Shown here piece by piece: positions 19,802 to 29,936 of a DNA stretch of 64,000 bases. Below the pieces are notes generated by a model. It made no database searches, was not told the origin of the DNA, and was given only the letters and a program-made list of their open reading frames with translations. A program made the translations under genes and the position numbers. The stretch comes from DATBLE01 sp963764565 (GTDB taxonomy: Bacteria; Actinomycetota; Thermoleophilia; Gaiellales; Gaiellaceae), in the NCBI GenBank assembly GCA_963764565.1, contig CAVXTD010000007.1, positions 32,496 to 96,495 of the forward strand, written 5' to 3'. Within the stretch, counting starts at the first letter, position 1, and every line of letters begins with the position of its first letter.

Positions 19802-19856
19802 GGCGCGCGGAGTATAGCCCCGAGGATCGGACTTGGAACCACCCCTAACGGAAGCT

Positions 19857-21296
19857 TTACGCCGGGCTTACGAGGCTGCGGCCGGTCATCTCCGGCGGGG
19901 CCGGGATGCCGAGGAGGTCGAGGCAGGTCGGGGCGAGATCGGCCAGTTCGCCGGGGCCGAGGCCCACGCCCGGCGCGGTGAGGACAAGGGGCACCGGGTT
20001 GGTCGTGTGCGCCGTGAAGGGGCTGACGCCGTCGGGCTCGAGCATCGTCTCGGCGTTCCCGTGGTCGGCGGTGACGAGCGTGACGCCGCCGGCGCGGGTG
20101 ACCGCCTGGACGACCTGGCCGAGGCAGCGGTCTGCGGTCTCGACCGCTGCAATCGCGGCCGGGATCGAGCCCGTGTGACCGACCATGTCGGGGTTTGCGA
20201 AATTGACGACGCCGAAGCGGTAGCCGGCGGCGATCTCGGCCGCGAACCGCGCCGCCACCTCCGGGCCGGACATCTCCGGCTTCTTGTCGTAGGTGCCGAC
20301 CTCGCGCGGGGACGGGACGAGGATGCGGTGCTCGCCGGGCCACGCCTCCTCGCGGCCGCCGTTGAAGAAGTAGGTGACGTGCGCGTACTTCTCCGTCTCG
20401 GCGCAGTGCAGCTGACGCGCCCCCTCACCGGCAAGCACCTCGGCGAGCGTGTGCTCGACCTGCTGCTCCCCGAAGACGACCGGACAGTCGAGATCGTCGC
20501 GATACCGCGTCATCGTCGTCAGGTCGATCCCGGCCTCGACGAGCTTCTGCGAGAGCTGGCGCGCGCGGTCGGGGCGGAAGTTGAAGAAGATGGCTGCGTC
20601 GCCCGGCTCGATCCCGGGACGGCCCTCGAAGTGGACGGGCTCGACGAACTCGTCCGTGACATCCGCGTCGTACTGCTGCTGCACGTAGGTAACAGGGTCA
20701 GACCCTGTCACCGGAGTGCCACGGACGACGGCGTCGTAGGCCCGCTCGGTCCGCTCCCAGCGTTCGTCGCGGTCCATCGCGTAGTAGCGGCCCGACACCG
20801 AGGCGATCCGCTCGGCGGGCAGCTCCGCCAGGTCGTGCACCGCCGAGTGCGGCGAAACGTCGCGGCCGTCGGTGAAGGCGTGGATCCACGTCTTCTCGGG
20901 GGCGAAGCGGAGCAGCGCGTGCAGGTGATCGATGTGCGAATGCACGCCTCCGTGCGAGACGAGCCCGAGCAGGTGGACGCGGTTGCCACGCTCGAACGCC
21001 GCGCGGAGAACCGGGTTCTCGAAGAACGACCCGTCCTCGATTGCGCGGTTCACCCGCATCAGATCCTGATGGAGGATCCGGCCCGAGCCGATCGTCAGGT
21101 GCCCGACCTCGGAGTTGCCCATCTGGCCCGGCGGCAGCCCGACCGCCTCGCCGGACGCTTTCAACGTCGTGTGCGGAAACTCGGCCCAGAGCCGGTCGAA
21201 GACCGGCGTGTCGGCAAGGTCGACGGCGTTACCCGGCCCGGGCGGAGCGCAGCCCCACCCGTCCAGGATCACGAGCGCTACGAGGCCGCTTGGCAA
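19857..21296 (-). CDS. gpmI: 2,3-bisphosphoglycerate-independent phosphoglycerate mutase
   Basis: 479-residue alkaline-phosphatase-superfamily mutase interconverting 3- and 2-phosphoglycerate. Motifs: VILDGWG (metal Asp), QMGNSEVGHLTIGSGR (nucleophilic Ser), FTDGRDVSPHS, FFNFRPDRARQL, and VTADHGNAE near the C-terminus. The start is a TTG at 21296 overlapping tpiA by 19 bases; the next GTG would delete the first strand. An in-frame insertion near residue 198 (TPVTGSDPVTY) is encoded by a GGGTCAGACCC palindrome. Length is slightly below the usual 500-515. Last enzyme of the gapA-pgk-tpiA-gpmI operon. Confidence 0.94.
   Translation of the reverse strand: MPSGLVALVILDGWGCAPPGPGNAVDLADTPVFDRLWAEFPHTTLKASGEAVGLPPGQMGNSEVGHLTIGSGRILHQDLMRVNRAIEDGSFFENPVLRAAFERGNRVHLLGLVSHGGVHSHIDHLHALLRFAPEKTWIHAFTDGRDVSPHSAVHDLAELPAERIASVSGRYYAMDRDERWERTERAYDAVVRGTPVTGSDPVTYVQQQYDADVTDEFVEPVHFEGRPGIEPGDAAIFFNFRPDRARQLSQKLVEAGIDLTTMTRYRDDLDCPVVFGEQQVEHTLAEVLAGEGARQLHCAETEKYAHVTYFFNGGREEAWPGEHRILVPSPREVGTYDKKPEMSGPEVAARFAAEIAAGYRFGVVNFANPDMVGHTGSIPAAIAAVETADRCLGQVVQAVTRAGGVTLVTADHGNAETMLEPDGVSPFTAHTTNPVPLVLTAPGVGLGPGELADLAPTCLDLLGIPAPPEMTGRSLVSPA
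20692..20708. repeat. 17-bp palindrome within gpmI
   Basis: ACAGGGTC-A-GACCCTGT, perfect 8-bp arms. It shares its GGGTCWGACCC core with a second palindrome before ilvA (44798-44810). It lies inside the gpmI coding region and keeps the frame. Confidence 0.6.
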
Positions 21297-21976
21297 ATCG
21301 CGGCGAACGACTCGACGTCGAGGGACGCGCCGCCGACGAGGGCGCCGTCGACGTCGGGCTGGCCGAGGAGCTCGGCTGCGTTGTCGGGCTTGACCGATCC
21401 GCCGTAGAGGATCGGAACGTCGATCAGGCTATGGAGGAACGCGTGCGTCTCCTGCGCCTGCTCCGGGGTCGCGGTCTTGCCGGTACCGATCGCCCAGACG
21501 GGCTCGTAGGCCAAGACGAGCTGCTCGTGCGCCCTCAGGGGGGCGGCCTGGCGGCGGAGCACGGCCTCGGTCTCACCGGCCTCGCGCTCGGCTTCGGTCT
21601 CGCCGACGCAGGCGATCACCCAGAGACCGGCCTCGAGCGCAGCCGCCGCGCGGCGGCCGACGGTCTCGTCCGTCTCGCCGAAGAGCTGCCGGCGTTCCGA
21701 GTGCCCGACGATTGCGCCGTAGACGCCGAGCTCGAACAGCATCGGCGCGGAGACCTCCCCGGTGAAGGCACCCTCGACCTCCCAGTGGACGTTCTGTGCG
21801 GCGACGGCGATATCGGTGCCGGCGAGCGCCTGCACCGCGGCGCCGAGCGAGAGGAACGGCGGGCAGACCGCCACGTCGACGCCGTCCACCCATTCGAGCT
21901 GATCGCGCAGCGCGCGGCAGAACGCAGCCGCCTCCTCCTGGCCCTTGTGCATCTTCCAGTTGCCGGCGATCAGCAC
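21278..21976 (-). CDS. tpiA: Triosephosphate isomerase
   Basis: 232-residue TIM barrel interconverting DHAP and glyceraldehyde-3-phosphate. Catalytic residues: Lys in GNWKMHKG, His in IVGHSERRQLFGE, Glu in YEPVWAIGTGK; the phosphate loop is YGGSVKPDNA. ATG start gives MLIAGNWKMHKG. It lies 30 bases after pgk and overlaps gpmI. A little shorter than the usual 250 but complete. Confidence 0.96.
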   Translation of the reverse strand: MLIAGNWKMHKGQEEAAAFCRALRDQLEWVDGVDVAVCPPFLSLGAAVQALAGTDIAVAAQNVHWEVEGAFTGEVSAPMLFELGVYGAIVGHSERRQLFGETDETVGRRAAAALEAGLWVIACVGETEAEREAGETEAVLRRQAAPLRAHEQLVLAYEPVWAIGTGKTATPEQAQETHAFLHSLIDVPILYGGSVKPDNAAELLGQPDVDGALVGGASLDVESFAAICQAAS

Positions 21977-22006
21977 AGGCGGGATCCTAAAGGCCGTGAG
22001 GCCGGG

Positions 22007-23057
22007 TCAAGGCCCAGCGGGCGGGATTGCGGCGACGCCGGGCAGCTCCTTGCCCTCGAGCAGCTCGAGGGACGCGCCGCCGCCGGTCGAGACCCAGTCG
22101 ATGCGGTCGGCCAGGCCGGCCTCTTCGATCGCGCGGACCGAGTCGCCGCCGCCCACGACGGAATAGGCGTCGGCCTCCGCGATCGCACGCGCAACGGCAT
22201 TCGTGCCCTCCGAGAACCGCGGCCACTCGAAGACGCCCATCGGCCCGTTCCAGAAGATCGTCTTCGCCATCGCGATCCGCTTCGCGTAGCCGGCGCGGGT
22301 CTCGGGCCCGATGTCGAGACCGAGCCACCCGTCGGGCACGTCGTCCGCCGGCACGACCTTCGCCTCTGCGTCGGGCTCAAACGCCGCCGCTGCAACCACG
22401 TCGCCGGGCAGCTTGACCGGCACGTCGATCGGATGCGCGCGGATCTCCTCGGCCATCTTGCCGCCGACCAGAACCACGTCGGCACGCTCCGCGAGGCTGC
22501 GCAGGACGCCGATCTTGTCCTCGACCTTCGCACCTCCGACGACGGCGACGAACGGACGCTCCGCGCCGTCGAGGAGCTTGCCGAGCTCCGCGAGCTCGCG
22601 CTCGAGCAGCAGGCCGGCGTACGCAGGCAGAAGGTGGGCGACCCCCTCGGTCGACGCGTGCGCCCGGTGCGCCGAGCCGAAGGCGTCGTTCACGTAGACG
22701 TCGGCGAGGGCGGCGAGCTCCTTCGCAAGCTCGGGATCGTTGGCGGTTTCACGCGGGTCGAAGCGCGTGTTCTCGAGCACCCGCACCCGGCCGTTTGCGC
22801 CGAGCAGCTCCCGGAGCCGCTCGGCGACGGGCGCGATCGCGTAGGCCGGGTCCGGCCCTTTCGGCCGGCCGAGGTGCGAGCAGACGATCACCTCGGCGGC
22901 GTCTCGCTCGAGGAGGAGCCGGATCGTCGGCAGCGCACGCCCGGATCCGGGTGTCGTCGGCGACGTGACCGTCTGCGAGTGGGCAGTTCAGGTCGGCGCG
23001 GACGAGAACTCGCCGGCCGGCCACATCGGCGTCACGAACCGAGCGAGGGAGCCTCAC
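22007..23057 (-). CDS. pgk: Phosphoglycerate kinase (one frameshift)
   Basis: Transfers phosphate from 1,3-bisphosphoglycerate to ADP. The N-terminus VRADLNCPLADGHVADDTRIRA is followed by a slip: one extra base at about 22937; removing it gives RAALPTIRLL and then VIVCSHLGRPKGPDP. Downstream the whole enzyme is present: DAFGSAHRAHAS, VGGAKVEDKIGVL, FWNGPMGVFEW, and the nucleotide loop VVGGGDSVRAIEEAG. The GTG start at 23057 is one base after the gapA stop, indicating translational coupling. About 350 residues, short of the usual 390. Confidence 0.94.
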
Positions 23058-23058
23058 C

Positions 23059-24093
23059 TCACGCCGTTGCTGCGGCGGCCGCGACGGGAAGCGTCTCGCC
23101 GATCATCGCGATCAGGTCGACCAGGCGGCAGCTGTAGCCCCACTCGTTGTCGTACCAGCCGAAGACCTTCGCCATCGTTCCGTTCGCCATTGTCAACTCG
23201 CTGTCGAAGATGCACGAGTAGGGCGAGCCGACGATGTCGGTGGACACGAGCGGGTCATCCGCGAAGCGGAGATAGCGGCCGAGCGGACCGCCGGCGGCCT
23301 GCCGGTACGCGTCGATGACGCCGTCTCGCGTGACCTCCTGGCCCAGGCGGACGACGAGGTCGGTGATCGATCCGGTCGGTACGGGAGCGCGCACGGCGAC
23401 CCCGTCGAGCTTCCCCTGGAGCTCGGGGAGCACGAGACCGAGCGCCTTGGCGGCGCCGGTCGAGGTGGGGATCAAGTTGATCCCGGCAGCCCGCGCGCGG
23501 CGCAGGTCTTTGTGCGGCTGGTCGAGGATGCTCTGATCGTTCGTGTACGCGTGGATCGTGGTCATGAAGCCCTGCTCGATCCCGAAGGAGTCGTTCAGCA
23601 CCTTGGCCAGGGGCGCGATGCAGTTGGTGGTGCACGAGGCGTTCGAGATCACGTGGTGCGAGGCGGGGTCGTAGGCCTCGTCGTTGACCCCGAGCACGAG
23701 CGTCACGTCGGGCTCGGTCGCAGGCGCCGAGATCACGACCTTCTTCGCGCCCGCGTCGATGTGCTTCTGCGCAGCCTCGCGCTTGGTGAAGAAACCCGTC
23801 GACTCGAGGACGACGTCGACGCCCAGATCGCCCCACGGCAGTGCCGCCGGATCGCGCTCGGCGAGCATCTTCAGCTCGAAGTCGCCGGCGCGGATCGTCC
23901 CGTCGCCCGACTCGACCTCCTCGCCCAACGGGCCGAGAACCGAGTCGTACTGGAGCAGGTGCGCCATCGTCTTTGCGTCGCCGAGATCGTTTGCGGCGAC
24001 GATCTCGAAGTCGCCGCCACGCTGCATGTGCGCGCGGAAGAAATTGCGCCCGATGCGCCCGAAGCCGTTGATGCCTACCCGCGTCTTTGCCAT
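23059..24093 (-). CDS. gapA: Glyceraldehyde-3-phosphate dehydrogenase, type I
   Basis: 344-residue NAD-dependent GAPDH. The ATG at 24093 is preceded by AAGGGAG and opens AKTRVGINGFGRIGRNFFRA (NAD-binding). The catalytic Cys is in SNASCTTNCIAPL; the C-terminal WYDNEWGYSCR is typical. An upstream in-frame extension to 24141 lacks similarity. First gene of the gapA-pgk-tpiA-gpmI operon; the promoter should be between here and whiA. Confidence 0.96.
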   Translation of the reverse strand: MAKTRVGINGFGRIGRNFFRAHMQRGGDFEIVAANDLGDAKTMAHLLQYDSVLGPLGEEVESGDGTIRAGDFELKMLAERDPAALPWGDLGVDVVLESTGFFTKREAAQKHIDAGAKKVVISAPATEPDVTLVLGVNDEAYDPASHHVISNASCTTNCIAPLAKVLNDSFGIEQGFMTTIHAYTNDQSILDQPHKDLRRARAAGINLIPTSTGAAKALGLVLPELQGKLDGVAVRAPVPTGSITDLVVRLGQEVTRDGVIDAYRQAAGGPLGRYLRFADDPLVSTDIVGSPYSCIFDSELTMANGTMAKVFGWYDNEWGYSCRLVDLIAMIGETLPVAAAAATA

Positions 24094-24180
24094 GTCGGTC
24101 TCCCTTCGATCGCCGATTCCGAGTCTAACGACGCGCTTCACGACGGCCGTCGGTAGTTCCCCGCGAGCGTGCTGGGCGGG

Positions 24181-24217
24181 CCGGAGGGGAAGCTCCGAGG
24201 ACGACCTTCCCCTCCGG
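24181..24217. terminator. Perfect 12-bp inverted repeat between whiA and gapA
   Basis: CCGGAGGGGAAG and CTTCCCCTCCGG around a 13-base loop. It is downstream of whiA and upstream of gapA on the minus strand, so it may be a terminator or an attenuator. No U-run follows. Confidence 0.5.
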
Positions 24218-24321
24218 TTGCACCGCGCTTCAGGACCCAGCCGGCAGACGGGGTCTGAATCCGCCGGCGGACGAGCGCAGGCCCGCTCAGGCGCAAGTAT
24301 GCAGGATCGACCCCTGGAAAG

Positions 24322-25257
24322 CTACAGCTGTGGCAAGTCGCCCGAGGCGAGCCGCACGAGGCGCGAAAGCCTCCTGTGTGCAGCGGTTTTTGTCGCGGGC
24401 GGGCGGCACTTCCCGGCCAGCTCGCGCAGCGAGGACGAGGGGTGCCTGAGCCGAAGCTCGGCGATCTCTTGCAGCTTCGGAGGCTGCCGTCCCAGCTGAC
24501 CGCTTTCCTCCAGCTGCCTGATCGCCTGAAGCTGAGCGTGGGCCGCGCGGCTCGCGCGGACAAGGTTCGCGTGGTCGGCGTTTGCAACCCGGTTGGCACG
24601 GGCGCGCGCCTCGGCGACAACCGCCCGCTCGTCGATCGCCAGCGCCGCGTCGCCGGCGCCGGCCAGCGCAAGCGCATCCGCGATCGCCTCTGCCCCTTTC
24701 GCATAGGCGAGCGCGTGGCGACCTCGATCGTGCACCCGTAGCGGCACGTCTTCCTGGGCGGCGACCCATGCGAGCAACTCGGCGCCGGCGCGGCCCGCGG
24801 TACGAATCTCGAGATGGAGCGCGCGCGGCCCGCTCACCGACCCGCCGCCCAGCAGGGCGCCGCGCACGTACGCGGCGCGGCAGCAGGCGCGGCCGACGAC
24901 TCGCTTCGGAGGAGCCTCGAGTGGAGCGTGCGCTGCGGAGAGCACGCCCGCGTCGACGAGTACCTCGAGAGTGCGCTCGTCCCCCGGCACGTGGATCTGG
25001 TAACGGCTCGCCTGCTCGAAGGCGCGCCGCCGGTAGGTGCGGATCTCGGCTTCGACGCCGAACGCACGCAGCAGGGCGAACGCCCTTCTCGCGACCGCCA
25101 CCTCGGAGACGTCGAGGTGGACGGAGAACTCGCCCTGCCCGCGGAGGTGAAGGCTCCCCGCTGTGTGGAAGAGCCCCGAAAGCTCCGCGAGCCGATCGCA
25201 GTCACGCTGGGGCTCGATCGCGGCGAGCTCCCGGCGAACATCGTCAGAGAGCGGCAT
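24322..25257 (-). CDS. whiA: DNA-binding protein WhiA
   Basis: 311-residue WhiA: a LAGLIDADG homing-endonuclease-like N-terminal domain (residues about 20-200, FHTAGSLHLRGQGEFSVHLD) joined to a C-terminal helix-turn-helix (LQEIAELRLRHPSSSLRELA...AHRRLSRLVRLA). In actinobacteria it regulates cell division or sporulation genes; in other Gram-positives it affects growth. Its usual neighbours (uvrC-rapZ-yvcK-whiA-gapA-pgk-tpi) are partly kept: gapA-pgk-tpiA follow directly and uvrC is 5 kb away, while rapZ and yvcK are not in the window. The start overlaps ogt by 14 bases. Confidence 0.92.
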   Translation of the reverse strand: MPLSDDVRRELAAIEPQRDCDRLAELSGLFHTAGSLHLRGQGEFSVHLDVSEVAVARRAFALLRAFGVEAEIRTYRRRAFEQASRYQIHVPGDERTLEVLVDAGVLSAAHAPLEAPPKRVVGRACCRAAYVRGALLGGGSVSGPRALHLEIRTAGRAGAELLAWVAAQEDVPLRVHDRGRHALAYAKGAEAIADALALAGAGDAALAIDERAVVAEARARANRVANADHANLVRASRAAHAQLQAIRQLEESGQLGRQPPKLQEIAELRLRHPSSSLRELAGKCRPPATKTAAHRRLSRLVRLASGDLPQL

Positions 25258-25762
25258 GCTCGAGCTCCAGCAGACGGCGCTTGTAGTCGACGCCGAGCGA
25301 GCCGTACGACCCGATTCCGCCTGCCGCGACGACCCGGTGGCACGGGTAGATCAGCGGCAGGTTGTTGTGCGAGCAGAACGTCCCCGCGGCTCGCGGCGCG
25401 CCCGGCCGCCCCGCGAGCGCCGCGAGCTCACCGTAGGTGACCGTCTCGCCGTAGCCGATCGTCCGCAGCGCCTCCCCGATCGCCTGCTGGAGCGGCGTAC
25501 GATCGTCCACCGCGACCGGCACGTGCGCGAAGGAGACCCGCTCGCCCGCGAAGTACCAGCCGACGAGGCGCGCGACTTCCGGCACTGACTTTCCCCAGTT
25601 GCGTGCGCCCGGCTCGGGTAGCGTGACCGTAGGGGGGCTTCCGGCCCCTTTGGGAGGGACTGCGCGAGCGAGCGTCGGCAGCTCGTGCCACACCGGAACC
25701 TCGCCTTCGAGCCACAACTCGCCCACGCCCCAGTCGCCGGCGGCGTAGCGGACGACCAACAT
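25244..25762 (-). CDS. ogt: Methylated-DNA--[protein]-cysteine S-methyltransferase
   Basis: 172-residue O6-alkylguanine-DNA alkyltransferase. The acceptor cysteine lies in IYPCHRVVAAGG, with the preceding GETVTYGELAALAGRPGAPR wing-helix motif and the trailing GSYGSLGVDYKRRLLELE. Repairs O6-methylguanine by suicide transfer. The ATG at 25762 (MLVVRYAAGDWG) is the likely start; the frame stays open upstream through a tandem repeat that has no family similarity. Overlaps whiA, so probably cotranscribed with it. Confidence 0.93.
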   Translation of the reverse strand: MLVVRYAAGDWGVGELWLEGEVPVWHELPTLARAVPPKGAGSPPTVTLPEPGARNWGKSVPEVARLVGWYFAGERVSFAHVPVAVDDRTPLQQAIGEALRTIGYGETVTYGELAALAGRPGAPRAAGTFCSHNNLPLIYPCHRVVAAGGIGSYGSLGVDYKRRLLELEHAAL

Positions 25763-25786
25763 CGCCGCCCACCATACAATCGGGGC

Positions 25787-26060
25787 ATGAGCCGTAGGCT
25801 TGACGGAGGCGAACACCGGCGTAGGCTCGACGGAGCCGGCAGTGAGCGCAGGTGCCGGCTTCGCCGGCGCCGAGCGGGACAGGAGCGGAGGTGCCGGCTT
25901 TGCCGGCGCCGGAGCGGGAAAATGAGCCGTAGGCTTGACGGAGGCGAACACCGGCGTAGGCTCGACGGAGCCGGCAGTGAGCGCAGGTGCCGGCTTTGCC
26001 GGCGCCGGAGCGGGAAAATGAGCCTAGGCTTGACGGAGGCGACACCCGGCGTAGACTCGA
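25787..26060. repeat. Tandem minisatellite (96-bp unit) between ogt and pruA
   Basis: Units begin ATGAGCCGTAGGCTTGACGG at 25787 and 25922, and a slightly diverged one at 26018. The second unit is 96 bp; the first is 135 bp because it contains an extra 39-bp internal repeat of a GC-rich hairpin (GTGCCGGCTTTGCCGGC type). Unit lengths are multiples of three, so the frame stays open on both strands, giving an arginine-rich artefact. Confidence 0.8.
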
Positions 26061-26081
26061 CGGCGACTGGCTGGAGCGGGC

Positions 26082-27772
<1,691 letters not shown>

Positions 27773-27817
27773 CACCGGCTCATGGTGCTCTAACACGCGG
27801 CCCCTAGGGTGGTGGTC

Positions 27818-27889
27818 ATGCGTTTCCTCGCCGTAGCCGCCGGGTGGCTGACGATTCTCGTGCTCGTGCTGCCCGTCAAGGGCTTCTAG
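27818..27889 (+). CDS. Putative 23-residue membrane microprotein
   Basis: ATG after an AGGGTGG ribosome-like site; the peptide begins MRFLAVAAGWL and ends LPVKGF, forming one hydrophobic helix with a charged N-terminus. It follows pruA by 45 bases. No family is recognised and such a short frame could occur by chance. Confidence 0.3.
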   Translation: MRFLAVAAGWLTILVLVLPVKGF

Positions 27890-27943
27890 CCTCCCTCCCT
27901 CGCACGTTCAGCGGTGGCGCCACCCTGAGGCCGGCGAGGTGAT

Positions 27944-28685
27944 CTACCGCTTCTTCTTCACGACCGTGAACGCCCACGAGGTGGCAGAAGCGTCCCTGTT
28001 TGCAGTCGCGAAGACGACGACGGTGTGCCGGCCGGGGTCGAGGCCGGAGTCGAAGTTGGCGAACATCGTCGAGTTCGACGCCGTCGCGCGCACTTCGGGG
28101 GTGAGCGTCTGGCCGTCGAGGTACATGACCGCGGTGCCCGACCCTCCGACGCCGTCGACGGCCGCGGCGATCTGGGCCACCACCCGCTCGCGCGCACCGG
28201 GATCGGGCCCGATCGCCCTGATCCGGACCGGCCCGCCGAGCTCGACTTCCAGGCCTCTCCCTCGAGGCGTAGGGCGACGGCGTAGACGGACTTCTCCCGT
28301 TTGCCCTCGACCAGCCGGCCGCCGTCGATCGCGACGACGCCGAACTCCGGGGTGACCCGTTCCGAGACGACGAGGCGGTAGGCCCGGAAGGTGCCGACGC
28401 CCTCAGCCAACTCTCGGGCCGAACCGCTCCGGAACTTCGCGAGCGTCGGGCCGAGCCGCGCTCTCGTCGCCGTCGAGAGCATGCTCCAGAGCGCAGCCGG
28501 GTTGTCGGCCCGGGCGGCGGCAACAAACGCCTCGACCGCATCGCGCCCCGGGTCGCCGGAGGTGGTGGTCGTCGCGGGCGGCACCGTTGTCACCGCCGTG
28601 GTCGTCTCGACGCTCTTGACCCCCGCCGCAACCCGATGTGGCGAGCGCCAGCACAGCGGAACGTCAGCAGAGCGGCGCGGCGCAT
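27944..28685 (-). CDS. Putative lipoprotein (frameshifted at signal peptide)
   Basis: About 245 residues. ATG at 28685 gives MRRAALLTF; reading continues in the next frame as VLALATSGCGGG, which contains a lipobox (LATS-GC), then slips again to a Thr-rich linker (VETTTAVTTVPPATTTT). The mature domain (DAVEAFVAAARADNPAALWSML onward) is intact to the stop at 27944, ending FTVVKKKR. No known domain is recognised. The start lies 3 bases after the stop of the metallopeptidase gene, so they are probably translated together. Confidence 0.6.
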
Positions 28686-28688
28686 CGC

Positions 28689-29901
28689 TCAGCTCCGGCG
28701 GAAGGTCGCGCGCACGGTGCGCGGCTTGGTCGCCTGCACGGTGCAGCGCGGACATGCCGTGGCAGTCGCCGCTCCAGCCGCGAAGCGCCATCCCTCGGCG
28801 GGCTCGGCCGACAGCCTGACACTCCTCCCGTACGGGAAGGTCGACGTGCAGCGTTCTCCTGCACGTGATTCCCGCCGGCGTGCTCTTCACCCGGCCGCTG
28901 CCTCGGACGACGGCGGTCACGCGGTAGGAGCCGGGACCGAAGATCGCCGCGACCGAGAGGTCGGACGCCAGGCTGACCGAGCAGGTTCTGTGCGTTCCGC
29001 AGGAAGGCACCGACCAGCCGACGAGCCGGGACCGCGGGTCGGGACGGCCGGTGAGCACGACCCTGCTCCCGGCGTCGAAGAGCGATTCGCAGGCCCGCCG
29101 GAGCAGTCGATTCCGTCGGGCGCGCTCGTCAGGCGACCGGTGCCGCCCTTCTTGACCACGGCGACGCGGAGGAGCGTCTCGATGTCGAACTCCGCTTGCA
29201 CCGACTTCGCGGCGTCCATCGTCACCCGACACTCCCCATCACCGGAGCACGCGCCGGTCCAGCCGGCGAACCGCGACCGGTCGCCCTCGGCCTGCTGGAA
29301 CCAGCTTCACGACCGTCCCGGCGTCCCAGCCGATCGAGCACACCGGCGGGCAGGCGATTCCCGGGAGGTCGCTGGAGATGCTTCCGCTTCCCGCCCCGGT
29401 CTTCGCAACGCTCAGTGGGTACTGCGGGGCGTCGAGATGCGAGAGCCACGCCGAGTCCTGCACGTCCCACCACGAGCCGGAATGGCCGTAGTAGTCGTCG
29501 CGCTCGACGTCGAGCGCATAGGCGAAGAGCGAATCGGACTGACCGTTGGACGTCATGATGTCGCCCGGGTCGCACGCGTGGCTCCCAGGCACACGTGCGG
29601 CGCACTCGACGTCACCGCCCGAGGTTGTGGATGATCTCGTGCGCCTCGGTCTTGGCCATATACCCGGCGGTACCGAGCGTCCCGCAATCGGGGCCGAACG
29701 GCACCGAGTCCAGGAAGACGAAGGAGAAGCTAGCCGCCCCGGTCGGGCGGGCCGAGGCTCGAGAAGCCACAAACGTCGGACGTCGTCGAACGGCCCGTCG
29801 TAGTAGACGACGTACTTCTTGTAGGCGCTGGAGAAGGTGCCCGAGGCCGCAACGGCGACGAGGGTGAGCCCGCGTCTGGCCGCTCCGGGTGGCCCAACCA
29901 T
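28689..29901 (-). CDS. HExxH metallopeptidase with InlB-like repeats, 5' truncated and frameshifted
   Basis: The segment KKYVVYYDGPFDDV is followed after a slip by KTEAHEIIHNLG (29627-29641 encodes HEIIH), a zinc-protease signature, then DPGDIMTSNG and YYGHSGSWWDVQDSAWL, which recur in actinobacterial secreted proteins. Afterwards come two or three bacterial repeats of the W-G-x-C-x(n)-C type, ending TVQATKPRTVRATFRRS. Homologous proteins have about 150 more residues ahead of the KKYVVYYDG segment; here they are missing, with the gene beginning only 36 bases from the uvrC stop. At least four frame changes are needed. Either a truncated gene or a local assembly loss. Confidence 0.6.
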
Positions 29902-29936
29902 GCCGGCGGAGTCAATCAGATCGTCACGCCGAAAAA

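Noticed and set aside
25685..26081. In-frame arginine-rich N-terminal extension of pruA
   Set aside because: It is translated tandem repeat, has no family similarity, and the true start is explained by ATG 26082 with one missing base.
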